64,000 bases of DNA from Pedobacter sp. PF22-3 (GCF_026239555.1 NZ_JAPIVP010000002.1:1-64000), one strand, 5' to 3'. Counted from the stretch's first letter, positions 19,603 through 28,867 are shown. Numbers and translations: made by a program. The notes: generated by a model not told the origin, from the letters alone.

Positions 19603-19766
19603 TTAAATCAATCTTTTTAAAATCGCCTAAAGATAAAAGAATCGGATGAATTAAGGAACATCGTAATGTTATTTCTGGTTTGGGTTAGCAATTCATTTAT
19701 TAAAAATCAGTAATCTTCATCATAGAGAAATAATAATATAACATACTTATTGTTTCAGGGAAAGAC

Positions 19767-20004
19767 AGGTCATTTACTATATTTAAAGTTACTCCTGCTC
19801 CCCCGCTTTATCCCGATGGAAAAATCAGTATGCCCGCTCCGATCAGGGCTATAAAGTTGGGGATGTAGCACGGAAAACCAGCCTAGTAGCAGTAAAACGA
19901 CCAAGCTAAACCTGATCGAACGGATGCCATTTTTCATGGCAGAAGGTAGAGCAGGAAGAAAATAACCTATAGAACACTTCAATTGCTTTCCAAAAAATAA
20001 GAGA
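19767..20004 (-). repeat. Dispersed element R1, copy C
   Basis: Inverted full-length copy, near identical to copy D (20069-20323), with which it forms a direct tandem pair about 65 bp apart. On the minus strand both copies show an open frame starting MKNGIRSIRFSLVVLLLL, but copy B breaks this frame, so I do not call a gene. Confidence 0.85.
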
Positions 20005-20068
20005 CGTCAACCGTAATATTATTTAACGTGCAGGTTGATATTAGATTAAGTAAATATTAAGCTTATCT

Positions 20069-20323
20069 ATTCTTCTTGGAGCGCAATGTCGTTCGCTATT
20101 TTTAAAGGTAGTCCTGCTCTCCGCTTTATCCCGATGGAAAAATCAGGATGCCCGCTCCGATCAGGGCTATAAACTTGGGGCTGTGGCACGGAAAACCGGC
20201 ATAGTAGCAGTAAAACGACCAAGCTAAACCTGATCGAACGGATGCCATTTTTCATGGCAGGAGGTAGAGCAGGAAGAAATTAACCTATAGAACACTTCAA
20301 TTGCTTTCCAAAAAATAAGAGAC
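20069..20323 (-). repeat. Dispersed element R1, copy D
   Basis: The most complete copy, from TTGGAGCGCA (left) to AAAATAAGAGACT (right). Together with copy C it occupies most of the 19561-20452 gap between icd and the ankyrin genes. Nothing else is recognisable there beyond a TAAACTTTTG promoter-like sequence near 20396. Confidence 0.85.
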
Positions 20324-20452
20324 TAACAAGACATTCTTTATCATTCTGATTCTCTGCAACATTCCAGATAATTTTTATTTAAGCAAACTATTTGGCTAAA
20401 CTTTTGTAGCGTGAAACAAATATATCTATCTATTTTAAAAATTTTAATTGAA

Positions 20453-21655
20453 ATGACCGAAACTACCTTAGATCAACAGTTAAATGCCCGAAAATTTGAC
20501 GAAGCCAAAAGCTTAATGCAAAACGGCGAAAAACTCTCCAAAAACCTACAGGATCATCAGAAATCATCAATTTTCGATAACCTCATCAAAGAAAAGCAGT
20601 ACGAAATTCTAAATATGATGGTAAAGGATAAAACCATCGAAACCGATATTTATGAATTCGACAATTTTGATAAAAGTATTTTCCAGAGTATTGTACGCCA
20701 TTTGGGCAACGAAGATGAAGATATTGCTTTCTTCAACGAATTTATTGGCCACTTCGATAACCTGAACGATGAAGTAAATGCAAAAACTTTATTGAGCTAT
20801 CTCTTCGAAAATGGAATTGGTTTAGGCGTAATAAAAGCCTGTATTGATGCTGGATGCACGACTAATTTTAAAAACAATGCCGAAGAAAACTACATCCACC
20901 AGGTAGTAAAAAGCAATCTGCGCAGGTATAACCTGAATGATGAACAAACCACCGATTTAATTAAAGGGTACATCGATATTCTGCTTAACGAAGGTGTTGA
21001 TATTAATGAAGGCAATATTGTACAGGAAACCCCTTTGATTATTGCAGTAAAGTTTAACAAGAAAAATTTAATCGAACACTTGCTAGAAAACGGTGCAGAC
21101 CCGAACCATATCGATCGCGACGGTAATTCAGCTTTCTTTTATGCCGTGGCACATGCTCAAAGTGAAAGTATGTATGACACCCTGCGCAACTTTGATTCCC
21201 CAGCGTTTGATCAGGTTAACAAAAAAGGGGAAACATTGTTGTTTGAATACGTGCGTATGATGTCTGACAGTGAAAGCAGCATCAACTTCCTTAAAAAACT
21301 GCTAAATGATGGTGCCGATTTATATCAGCCAAGTACCTGGTACAGTAAAGAAAAAACCCCGTTAGATGTAATTGCTGAAAACAAGGCTGGTATTTTGGAG
21401 GCTGTTTTAGAAAGCGGACAGGTAGATATTAACAGAACTGATGACCAGGGAAATACTTTATTGCACAAAGTTTGCGCATGCAATGTAAATTACGAACCTG
21501 AAAAAGCAAAAGAAACTTACCGGAAAGTGAAACTCCTGATCGAAAATGGTGCGGATACTACGCTAAGTAATGATCAGGATCAAACAGCATTAATGCTGGC
21601 TTCGGATGATAACCTGAAAATAAAAACTGTTGAACTGCTCATGAAACAATCTTAA
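20453..21655 (+). CDS. Ankyrin repeat protein
   Basis: A 400-residue cytosolic protein without signal peptide. The N-terminal ~170 residues are helical and degenerate; ankyrin repeats are clear from about residue 180 (ETPLIIAVKFNKKNLIEHLLENGADPN, then GNTLLHKVC.. and LLIENGADTTLSNDQDQTALMLAS). Such repeats bind partner proteins; the partner is unknown. Start at ATG 20453 (MTETTLDQQL); an in-frame GTG at 20411 lies almost at the expected transcription start. It ends 2 bp before a second ankyrin gene, so the two are one operon and likely one functional unit. Confidence 0.85.
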   Translation: MTETTLDQQLNARKFDEAKSLMQNGEKLSKNLQDHQKSSIFDNLIKEKQYEILNMMVKDKTIETDIYEFDNFDKSIFQSIVRHLGNEDEDIAFFNEFIGHFDNLNDEVNAKTLLSYLFENGIGLGVIKACIDAGCTTNFKNNAEENYIHQVVKSNLRRYNLNDEQTTDLIKGYIDILLNEGVDINEGNIVQETPLIIAVKFNKKNLIEHLLENGADPNHIDRDGNSAFFYAVAHAQSESMYDTLRNFDSPAFDQVNKKGETLLFEYVRMMSDSESSINFLKKLLNDGADLYQPSTWYSKEKTPLDVIAENKAGILEAVLESGQVDINRTDDQGNTLLHKVCACNVNYEPEKAKETYRKVKLLIENGADTTLSNDQDQTALMLASDDNLKIKTVELLMKQS

Positions 21656-21657
21656 AT

Positions 21658-23010
21658 ATGTCGATGTCATTTATTATTGCCTGCGAAAGCGGCAAACGGA
21701 AAATAGCCGAACTCTTACTATCCAATAATGAAGTAGAAGTAGGTTATACGGATGAGAAAGGCCGTACTGCACTACATTATGCTGCACATCATGGATATTT
21801 GGATCTGGTAAAAATTTTAATCGAACAGGGTGCAGATTTAGATTACGAAGACCACGATGGCGAAACACCTTTTTATTTTGCCTGCTTGCAAAAACAGAAA
21901 CAAACGGCGCTTTATTTATTGGATCAAGGCGCCAGGGTTGACATTAAAGACCTTAAAGGCAATAGTCTATTACATTTAACTGCCCAAAACGGGCAGATTG
22001 AAGTTCTAGAAAAGCTGCTCGATAAAGGCCTGGATGTTGATAATGAAAATAACGAGGCAGAAACGCCCCTGCTTATCGCATCGGCCTGGAGAAATAAAGA
22101 AATTGTCCAAAAACTACTGGACTTTGGCGCCAATATTAACACCACCAATAAAAATGGAGATTCTCCGCTGATTTTTGCGGTAAAATCTAAAAATGTACCA
22201 ATGGTAACGCTTATCCTCGAAAAAGGAGGCAATATCAACCACATTAATCACGCTGGCGAATCGGCATTATTACTGGCCTGTTACGATGCTAACCGGATGT
22301 TAACCAAAACATTGGTAGAAAATGGTGCAGACGTTTTTGTATCTTCAAAAAATGGCTTATCCCCTATCTGGTATGCCTGCGCCAATAACCAGAAAGAAAT
22401 TGTCGATTTATTTTTGGCTAATGGTGTGGATGTAAATTATGCCAAACCACTTTCAGGCAATGATGATTCCATGTATTCGTATCTGGAATGGGTAGAAACA
22501 GCCAACAACATTTCCATTTCGGCCAGTTTCTCTTTTGATAACAACTACAATTACGGAGGCGAAAGCATGTTGCATGTAGCCGCCAAGAGTGGTCATTTAA
22601 GTATGTTAAAGCTGCTGATAGAAAAAGGCGCTAACGTGAATATTCAGGATGAAAGCGGAAATACAGCATTACATTATGCCGCAGCAAATGGTAAAAAAGA
22701 TGCCGTTAAGTTTTTGCTCGAAAAATCTGCCGATCCCTGCATCGTAAATGTGAAAGAGCAAAAGGCAATTGATTATTCGAACATCAAAGGCTTTAATGAA
22801 ATCACTGAACTCTTATTGAAATATGGCCCTGCGGCTAATTCTAATTTACAGGTTACAAGTCCACCATCAACAGAAAGTACTGCTGAAGCTCCAAAAAATG
22901 ATATGGCTGCAAAAAAACAGGCCTTATTGGATTTAAAGGAACTATTGGATGCCGGAATTTTATCGCAGGAAGAATTTGATATGGAGAAAGCGAAGATTTT
23001 GAAAGGTTGA
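21658..23010 (+). CDS. Ankyrin repeat protein with C-terminal SHOCT-like motif
   Basis: A 450-residue protein with about ten ankyrin repeats (for example GRTALHYAAHHGYLDLVKIL and GNTALHYAAANGKKDAVKFL) interrupted by a ~35-residue Ser/Asn-rich insert around 265-300. After a Ser/Thr/Pro linker, the last 32 residues (LLDLKELLDAGILSQEEFDMEKAKIL) match the SHOCT short helical oligomerisation motif. The protein should therefore self-associate through its tail and bind partners through the repeats. It starts 2 bp after the first ankyrin gene. No enzymatic domain is visible; role unknown. Confidence 0.88.
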   Translation: MSMSFIIACESGKRKIAELLLSNNEVEVGYTDEKGRTALHYAAHHGYLDLVKILIEQGADLDYEDHDGETPFYFACLQKQKQTALYLLDQGARVDIKDLKGNSLLHLTAQNGQIEVLEKLLDKGLDVDNENNEAETPLLIASAWRNKEIVQKLLDFGANINTTNKNGDSPLIFAVKSKNVPMVTLILEKGGNINHINHAGESALLLACYDANRMLTKTLVENGADVFVSSKNGLSPIWYACANNQKEIVDLFLANGVDVNYAKPLSGNDDSMYSYLEWVETANNISISASFSFDNNYNYGGESMLHVAAKSGHLSMLKLLIEKGANVNIQDESGNTALHYAAANGKKDAVKFLLEKSADPCIVNVKEQKAIDYSNIKGFNEITELLLKYGPAANSNLQVTSPPSTESTAEAPKNDMAAKKQALLDLKELLDAGILSQEEFDMEKAKILKG

Positions 23011-23061
23011 GGTTACTGAATAATCTATTCTGAAAATGTTTTATGAATGTTTTATTTTCAG

Positions 23062-23180
23062 GTCGTCGCCCTTAATTTATTTCAGAGTCTATTCTACATG
23101 TAAAATAAATTCAGCTTGATGATCGCATACTTTATAGTATTTAAGATAACCATTTATATTCAGTGAATAATTGAACTCAA
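23062..23180 (-). repeat. Degenerate copy of repeat R2
   Basis: GTCGTCGCCCTTAATTTATTTCAGAGTCT resembles the R2 end hairpin, now mismatched. CTACATGTAAAATAAATTCAGC and a TTGAACTCAAATT tail follow, with the middle block missing. Confidence 0.5.
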
Positions 23181-23340
23181 ATTAAAGTCTAACATACCTG
23201 ATTGACTTTAAACTATAGCCATTGCAAAAAGCTTCTTTCATCGAATCGATTACGCTTAGCAATGGCGAAATTTCTAGTGAAAAATATTGTCGGATAAATT
23301 TTTAGTTCTAAATTTATTCGACAATATAATGCTCACACAA

Positions 23341-23913
23341 ATGAAACGTATCTCTAAAATCAAACTTCAGGCATTTACTCTTCCCTTTCTTTTAACCTTG
23401 GTATATGCCTGTTCGCCCAAATTGTATGTAGATGAAAATAAACGTTATCAGGCGGGTACATTATCCGAGACACAGATTGATTCGCTGCATGCTTTTTTAA
23501 AACAAAATGAAAGGCTTGCTTTAAAAGACACCATTATTATCAAATACGACTTCAATAAAGACGATTGCTGGAAAGACCTTAGCTACCAAAATGCAGAATT
23601 CCTGAACAATGTAAGATGGGCTTTTCAAAAGAACATTCAGGAAAAAGCCGAGGCCAGGCCAAAAGTTGTCATTTACCAGTACCGTGAAAAAGGAGAAAGC
23701 TTCAGCCCTATTAAATCGAAAGGCTTAGAAATAGAAACCGATTCGGGTTTTCTAAGAAAATTATTATTTAAAGAAATTACTACTTGCGGAACATCAGCCA
23801 TAATTCTCCCTGACGGAAAATTTCTACTGGTAAAATCAGATCCACAATTTTCTGCGTTGATATTAAATGCAAAAGACATCGAACTAAAATTACAGGAAAA
23901 CCTGGTCAGATAA
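23341..23913 (+). CDS. Hypothetical lipoprotein
   Basis: A 190-residue putative lipoprotein. The signal MKRISKIKLQAFTLPFLLTLVYAC has a lipobox ending at Cys24. The mature part is charged, with TIIIKYDFNKDDCWKDL and a C-terminal DGKFLLVKSDPQF segment; I recognise no domain. Start at ATG 23341; ATG 23329 is a nearby alternative (MLTQ extension) and 23287 is unlikely. It is followed by 404 bp without a gene, which contain only a G-U-rich hairpin at 24191-24220. Confidence 0.65.
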   Translation: MKRISKIKLQAFTLPFLLTLVYACSPKLYVDENKRYQAGTLSETQIDSLHAFLKQNERLALKDTIIIKYDFNKDDCWKDLSYQNAEFLNNVRWAFQKNIQEKAEARPKVVIYQYREKGESFSPIKSKGLEIETDSGFLRKLLFKEITTCGTSAIILPDGKFLLVKSDPQFSALILNAKDIELKLQENLVR

Positions 23914-24190
23914 ATACCAGAAAAATCAGTTAGCGTTAAAAATGATTTAACAAAATTTAACTAAAAAATTAGGTGTAATACTGTAATTTAGTTCTAATTA
24001 ATCGCTTTCAAAATAACGCTGGAAAATTTATGATCAAATTCCTTTACTCCGCTCCCACAAGCTCAAATTATATCATCGTTTGATGACCTGATTTTTCTAT
24101 ATCAATCAAGAAATTAATTTAAAGGACTATAAAAATACTTCCCTGCTATCATTATAGCATTAAAACAGGGGAAATAATACGCGCTCTCCA

Positions 24191-24220
24191 GGAAGGTGCT
24201 CTCGGGTGCTTTCCTTTTAT
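24191..24220 (+). terminator. Possible terminator or attenuator hairpin
   Basis: GGAAGGTGC and GGTGCTTTCC can pair as RNA (several G-U pairs) around loop TCTC, followed by TTTTATTATT. It lies in the 404-bp gap, about 100 bp before the sugar dehydrogenase start. Weak evidence. Confidence 0.35.
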
Positions 24221-24317
24221 TATTCAGTCTTGCGGCAATTATACCAGCGCTAAAAACTTCTCTCCTTTTTCGATGTTATATTTTTTAAGATAAAAACCTT
24301 AATCAAAACCGGTTAAC

Positions 24318-25637
24318 ATGAAAAACAAGATTTTTTACGCATCAGTGCTTTCTACAGCTTTCCTATTTGGATGCCAATCCAATTCTAAATCGCAAAAACA
24401 AGGAGAAGATACCACTGTAACTACTAAAGCCGGAGCAGTAGATTTGCCAGCTCCGGATACCAATGCCGCTAAAAATAAATTCAGCAAGGTAATTGGTTGG
24501 CCAGATGGAAAAACACCTATTGCGCCAGCAGGCTTTGTGGTAACCAAATTTGCAGCCAACATTAAAAGTCCAAGGAATACCTACATCACACCCAATGGCG
24601 ATATATTGGTAGTGCTCTCCAATTCAGAAAGAAGTACCGTAGAAGCAGTTGCCAATACAGTAACAGGTAAGGCAAAATCTGAAGTACCAGGAAAAAGTGC
24701 CAATACCATTCTCCTCTACCGTGATGAAAATAAAGATGGTAAACCCGAAATGGTAACCACTTTTTTAAATGGTTTGAACCAGCCCTTCGGCATGCTGATT
24801 ATTGGCAATTCATTTTATGTAGCCAATACCGATGGTTTGTGGCAATACCCTTATAAAACCGGAGACACCAAAATAACTGCAACAGGTAAAAAGATCCTGA
24901 GTCTCCCGGCAGGTGGTTATAACAACCACTGGACAAGAAACCTGATTTCCAATGCAGATAATAGCAAGATTTACGTAACTGTAGGATCGGGCAGTAATGT
25001 AGGTGAGAACGGAATGGAAAATGAAGTAAGAAGAGCCAATATCTTAGAAATTAATCCAGATGGAACCGGCGAAAAAATTTATGCCAGTGGTTTGCGAAAT
25101 CCTGTTGGGATAGATTGGGCACCATCCACAAATATGCTCTGGACAGCTGTTAACGAACGCGATGGATTAGGCGACGATCTGGTTCCAGATTACATTACAA
25201 GTGTTAAACAAGGCGCATTTTACGGCTGGCCGTATTCCTATTATGGACAGAATGAAGATCCCCGCTTAAAAGGCCAAAACCCGGAAATGGTTAAAAAAGC
25301 TATTGCTCCGGATGTTGCGGTTGGTGCGCATACCGCATCCTTAGGACTGGCCTTCTATAAAGGTAAAAAGTTTCCGCAGAAATACCAGGGAGGCGCATTT
25401 ATAGGACAACATGGCTCGTGGAACCGATCGGCTATTTCTGGTTACAAAGTAGCTTTTGTACCTTTTAAAGATGGAAAACCAAGTGGAAAAATAGAAGATT
25501 TTTTAACTGGTTTTGTTGCTGACAAAGATAAGGCAGAAGTATATGGTCGCCCGGTTGGCGTTACTTTAACACCTGATGGCGCCTTATTAGTGGCAGACGA
25601 TGTTAGTGGCGTGATCTGGAAAGTTGCTGCAAAATAA
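24318..25637 (+). CDS. PQQ-dependent sugar dehydrogenase-like lipoprotein (GSDH/sorbosone family)
   Basis: A 439-residue lipoprotein (MKNKIFYASVLSTAFLFGC, Cys19). The mature part is a six-bladed beta-propeller of the soluble glucose/sorbosone dehydrogenase family: PRNTYITPNGDILVVLSNS, GSGSNVGENG, ILEINPDGTGEKIYASGLRNPVGIDWAP and GQHGSWNRS are typical PQQ-site blocks. Members oxidise aldoses using PQQ and Ca2+ in the periplasm. Whether this one binds PQQ is unproven, and many homologues lack known activity. A TonB receptor gene follows 80 bp later in the same direction; it may import the substrate, the cofactor or an unrelated ligand. Confidence 0.85.
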   Translation: MKNKIFYASVLSTAFLFGCQSNSKSQKQGEDTTVTTKAGAVDLPAPDTNAAKNKFSKVIGWPDGKTPIAPAGFVVTKFAANIKSPRNTYITPNGDILVVLSNSERSTVEAVANTVTGKAKSEVPGKSANTILLYRDENKDGKPEMVTTFLNGLNQPFGMLIIGNSFYVANTDGLWQYPYKTGDTKITATGKKILSLPAGGYNNHWTRNLISNADNSKIYVTVGSGSNVGENGMENEVRRANILEINPDGTGEKIYASGLRNPVGIDWAPSTNMLWTAVNERDGLGDDLVPDYITSVKQGAFYGWPYSYYGQNEDPRLKGQNPEMVKKAIAPDVAVGAHTASLGLAFYKGKKFPQKYQGGAFIGQHGSWNRSAISGYKVAFVPFKDGKPSGKIEDFLTGFVADKDKAEVYGRPVGVTLTPDGALLVADDVSGVIWKVAAK

Positions 25638-25644
25638 TTTAAAA

Positions 25645-25698
25645 TTAGCCACAGATTAGCAGAATATGCCGTAATTTTATTCGCTAATCTGTGGCTCA
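25645..25698. repeat. Perfect 14-bp inverted repeat between dehydrogenase and TonB receptor
   Basis: AGCCACAGATTAGC (25647-25660) and GCTAATCTGTGGCT (25683-25696) can form a strong stem with a 22-nt loop. There is no T tail. It could limit read-through or be one of the many dispersed intergenic hairpins. Confidence 0.6.
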
Positions 25699-25717
25699 AT
25701 ACTAACCTTCTTATACT

Positions 25718-27769
25718 TTGAAATCGAACTTTACCTTATTGTTTACCTTAGTTTTTTCTACGGCCTTAGCGCAGACCATCAAACCCGATTCGATCAAAAA
25801 ACTCGAAGAAGTTACCGTAAAAGGTTATTATAACCACCAAACTTTATTAAGATCAGTATCTGCTGTAAACCTGATAGATAGCAGCTTGATAAAAAATCAA
25901 CCCAACAGTTCACTAGTAAGTATGTTGAATACGGTACCAGGAGTACGCATGGAGGAACGCTCGCCAGGCAGCTACCGTCTATCGCTCCGTGGCAGTTTAC
26001 TTCGCTCTCCTTTTGGTATACGAAATATTAAAATTTACATTGATGATTTTCCTTTAACCGATGCAGGGGGAAACACTTACTTAAATGCTTTAGATGCTTC
26101 TGCAATAGGTATGATGGAAATCTATAAAGGCCCGGAAGCCAATATTTTTGGTGCAAATACAGGTGGTGCTATTTTAATTAATATGCCCGTTATCAATCGC
26201 AATGAAGTTAATTTTTCGGCTACTGGCGGTTCTTACGGCCTATTCCATCAAACTGCATCCATCAAACAGCAATACAAAAATTATCGCTTCAGTTTTAGCG
26301 AAGGATATCAAAGAAGTGATGGCTACCGGGAGAACAGTGCAATGAATAGAAAATATTTTCAGACATTGCAGCAATGGGATTATAGCCATGCAGGTAGTTT
26401 AAAGGCTTTTATTTTCTATAGCAATTTAAAGTACCAAACACCAGGTGGATTAACGGCTTTGCAATTAGATCAAAATCCCAGACTGGCACGTCCGGCAACC
26501 TCAACATTACCTGGAGCCATTTCGCAGCAAGCTGCTATTTATAATAAAACCATCTTCGGTGGAATATCGAATGCCTATCAAATCAACAAGCGATTGAAAC
26601 ACGTAATAGCTTTATTTACCTCATATACGGATTTCAAGAACCCTTTTATTACCAATTACGAGCAACGCTACGAAAGTACACTTGGATTGCGAACTTTTCT
26701 GGATTATGCACAGGTGAAAGAGGATTTAAGGTTTAACGCTCAGATTGGATTAGAAAGTTCAGCCACCAAAAGCCAGATTAAAAATTTTAATAACAATGGC
26801 GGTGAAGCTACCGCAATGCAGGCTTCAGACCGATTAAAGGCAAGTCAGGATTTTGCTTATTTTAGGTTAAACTTCGACATCAACAATAAATTCCTGATTG
26901 AGCTTGCTTCGAGTTTAAATTTCTACAGATACGATTACGAGAGTTATTTCCCAGTTTTTATTGCCTCGAAACAACGAAAATTCGATATCCAGTTTATGCC
27001 AAAGGCAGCAATATCCTATCTCATCACTTCTGATTTTTCAGCCAGGGCTTCGATCAGCAAAGGCTATTCACCACCAACTATTGCAGAAGTGAGGGCATCA
27101 GACAACAATATTAATAATGACCTGCAGGCCGAACTTGGCTGGAATTATGAATTAGGTTTACGTTATAAAACTAAAAACAACCGCCTTTATGCCAGTGCTA
27201 ACCTATTCAGTTATCATTTGGAAAATGCTATTGTTAGAAGATTAAATCAAAACGACACCGAGTACTTTACCAATGCCGGCGGCACCAGGCAACAAGGGAT
27301 TGAATTGGAAACTGCCATTTGGATCATCAGAAATAAAGCCTCCTTTTTATCAGGTTTACATTGGAGAACCAATTATACTTATAGCCATTTTAGATTCGAA
27401 AATTTTACAAGTGGCACGAGCACATTTAGCGGCAACAAACTTACCGGAGTGCCAGAGAATGTTTTAATCAATAGTTTAGAGTTTAACTTTCCAAAGGCCA
27501 TTTACCTTTTTCTGCAACATAATTACACTTCTTCAATTCCTTTGAATGATGCCAATACCGTTTTTGCGAAAAGATATCACCTGGTTGAAAGCAAATTGGG
27601 TTTCAGAAATGTAAGCATCAAAAAAATCCATTTAGACCTTTTTGCAGGCGTAAACAATCTACTTAATGTAAAATATAGTTTAGGCAATGACTTAAATGCA
27701 GCAAATGGAAGATCTTTTAACCCAGCTCCAGGCATTAATTTTTATACAGGCCTTTCTATCCAATTATAA
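25718..27769 (+). CDS. TonB-dependent outer-membrane receptor
   Basis: A 683-residue receptor. Signal peptide MKSNFTLLFTLVFSTALA, then a plug domain (LEEVTVKGYY, VSMLNTVPGVRMEERSPG, LSLRGSLLRSPFGIRNIKIYIDDFP, IYKGPEANIFGANTGGAILI) and a 22-strand barrel ending at the C-terminus with an aromatic-containing final strand (GINFYTGLSIQL). It takes up an unknown ligand using TonB energy. No SusD partner or N-terminal carboxypeptidase-like domain is present, so it is a siderophore/vitamin-type receptor rather than SusC. The start must be TTG 25718, since no ATG precedes the signal peptide. Confidence 0.9.
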   Translation: MKSNFTLLFTLVFSTALAQTIKPDSIKKLEEVTVKGYYNHQTLLRSVSAVNLIDSSLIKNQPNSSLVSMLNTVPGVRMEERSPGSYRLSLRGSLLRSPFGIRNIKIYIDDFPLTDAGGNTYLNALDASAIGMMEIYKGPEANIFGANTGGAILINMPVINRNEVNFSATGGSYGLFHQTASIKQQYKNYRFSFSEGYQRSDGYRENSAMNRKYFQTLQQWDYSHAGSLKAFIFYSNLKYQTPGGLTALQLDQNPRLARPATSTLPGAISQQAAIYNKTIFGGISNAYQINKRLKHVIALFTSYTDFKNPFITNYEQRYESTLGLRTFLDYAQVKEDLRFNAQIGLESSATKSQIKNFNNNGGEATAMQASDRLKASQDFAYFRLNFDINNKFLIELASSLNFYRYDYESYFPVFIASKQRKFDIQFMPKAAISYLITSDFSARASISKGYSPPTIAEVRASDNNINNDLQAELGWNYELGLRYKTKNNRLYASANLFSYHLENAIVRRLNQNDTEYFTNAGGTRQQGIELETAIWIIRNKASFLSGLHWRTNYTYSHFRFENFTSGTSTFSGNKLTGVPENVLINSLEFNFPKAIYLFLQHNYTSSIPLNDANTVFAKRYHLVESKLGFRNVSIKKIHLDLFAGVNNLLNVKYSLGNDLNAANGRSFNPAPGINFYTGLSIQL

Positions 27770-27775
27770 TTATTA

Positions 27776-27814
27776 AATCGCATCATGTAAATTGTTTATA
27801 TACATGATGCGATT
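27776..27814. terminator. Bidirectional terminator, TonB receptor / ssb
   Basis: AATCGCATCATGTA (27776-27789) and TACATGATGCGATT (27801-27814) form a perfect 14-bp stem between convergent genes. Confidence 0.75.
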
Positions 27815-27824
27815 ACGCTATATG

Positions 27825-28172
27825 CTAAAAGGCCTCTTTCGGTTCTTTTTCTTTAATTATGATATCACCAACAACTATTTCAATTGCATAGCGCTTTTTC
27901 CCGTCTGCACCATCATAACTATTGGTTTGTAACCTGCCTTCAACGGTTAAAGCTGTACCCTTTTTAACCTGCGCTTCTGCAAGCTCGGCTTTCGAATTCC
28001 AGAAAATTAAATTAAACCATTGTACTCTTTTTACTTCTTCACCGGATGAATTTCTGTAGTTCTCATTTATAGCCAGGTTAACCTTTGCTAATTTTTGACT
28101 TCCAAAATTTTTAATTTCTGCATCTGCTCCTGCAAATCCACTCAATACTACTTTGTTAACTGCACTTTCCAT
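27825..28172 (-). CDS. ssb: Single-stranded DNA-binding protein
   Basis: A 115-residue OB-fold protein (NKVVLSGFAGADAEIKNFG, VNLAINENYRNSSGEEV, QWFNLIFWNSKAELAE, VKKGTALTVEGRLQTNSY). It binds ssDNA. The C-terminus is short, ends KEPKEAF and lacks the acidic DDDIPF tip used to recruit partner proteins, so it is more likely an auxiliary SSB than the essential replication SSB; another ssb would be expected elsewhere in the genome. An AT-rich 10-bp repeat array lies upstream, shared with the divergent gene at 28409. Confidence 0.93.
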   Translation of the reverse strand: MESAVNKVVLSGFAGADAEIKNFGSQKLAKVNLAINENYRNSSGEEVKRVQWFNLIFWNSKAELAEAQVKKGTALTVEGRLQTNSYDGADGKKRYAIEIVVGDIIIKEKEPKEAF

Positions 28173-28270
28173 AATTTTTAAATTTTAAGTTTCTAAATGT
28201 TTAACGAACAATCATCACCTCGATGACCGACAGGACAAAGTTGCAAACAGCATCAAAAATTATTCGGATG

Positions 28271-28310
28271 GTAAACATTTATAGTCGTTTATAAACGTTT
28301 ATAAACGGAT
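28271..28310. promoter_or_regulatory. 10-bp-phased GTTTATA(AAC) repeats upstream of ssb
   Basis: Units AAACATTTATA, GTCGTTTATA, AACGTTTATA and AACGGATAATA follow one another every 10 bp. Two overlapping GTTTATAAAC palindromes (28287-28296, 28297-28306) are included. Spacing of one helical turn suggests a same-face protein-binding array controlling one or both of ssb and the divergent gene at 28409. Confidence 0.5.
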
Positions 28311-28408
28311 AATATACACTCGAAGCTTCATATGCCATTTTATTTTTTTTATTCACCATTTTATTTTATAAATTAGAGCATCATCCCATAATAAAAAAAG
28401 AAATTATT

Positions 28409-28768
28409 ATGGAACGTTTATGCTTAGACTGCGGCACCCTGATAAAAGGCAGGGCCGATAAAAAATACTGCGATGATTCTTGTCGCAGCAATTACAACAA
28501 TCGTTTAAAGATTGAGGATAACCTTGTGATTAAAAGGGTAAATAACATTCTAAAAAAGAATCGTACTATTCTTGCTACGCTAAATCCAAACGGTAAAACA
28601 AAGGTCATTCGTAAAAAGCTGGTTTCGGCGGGCTTTAATTTTGAATTTCATACCTCCAGGTACGAAACCCAAAATGGGAATAGCTATGTTTTCTGTTATG
28701 AATACGGTTACTTAATGTTAAATGATGATAGCTATCTGCTGGTAAAAAGAGAAGAAAGTTTGAGCTAA
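28409..28768 (+). CDS. Small zinc-ribbon protein, hypothetical
   Basis: A 119-residue protein with an N-terminal zinc finger (CLDCGTLIKGRADKKYCDDSC: CxxC...CxxxC at residues 5, 8, 21, 25) followed by a basic region (RVNNILKKNRTIL) and a beta-rich C-terminus. Zinc-ribbon proteins like this often bind nucleic acid or act as small regulatory factors; no closer role can be given. It is divergent from ssb and shares the phased repeat array. The ATG follows AAAGAAATTATT, with no clear Shine-Dalgarno. Confidence 0.75.
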   Translation: MERLCLDCGTLIKGRADKKYCDDSCRSNYNNRLKIEDNLVIKRVNNILKKNRTILATLNPNGKTKVIRKKLVSAGFNFEFHTSRYETQNGNSYVFCYEYGYLMLNDDSYLLVKREESLS

Positions 28769-28867
28769 GCTATTTATGAATACTTTGGTTTAAGCTAAAC
28801 ACTTAAGGTTTGCGAAGTCCTTCACGGATTTTTTTATTCAAACGGAGATGATTAGTTTTATCAACTG

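Noticed and set aside
19770..20255. Two small ORFs (MKCSIGYF.. and MKNGIRSIRF..) as genes
   Set aside because: They lie inside copies C and D of R1; copy B has a one-base length change that destroys the frame.
28281..28310. CRISPR or tandem-repeat array upstream of ssb
   Set aside because: Units are only 10 bp with no spacers; better explained as a regulatory array.
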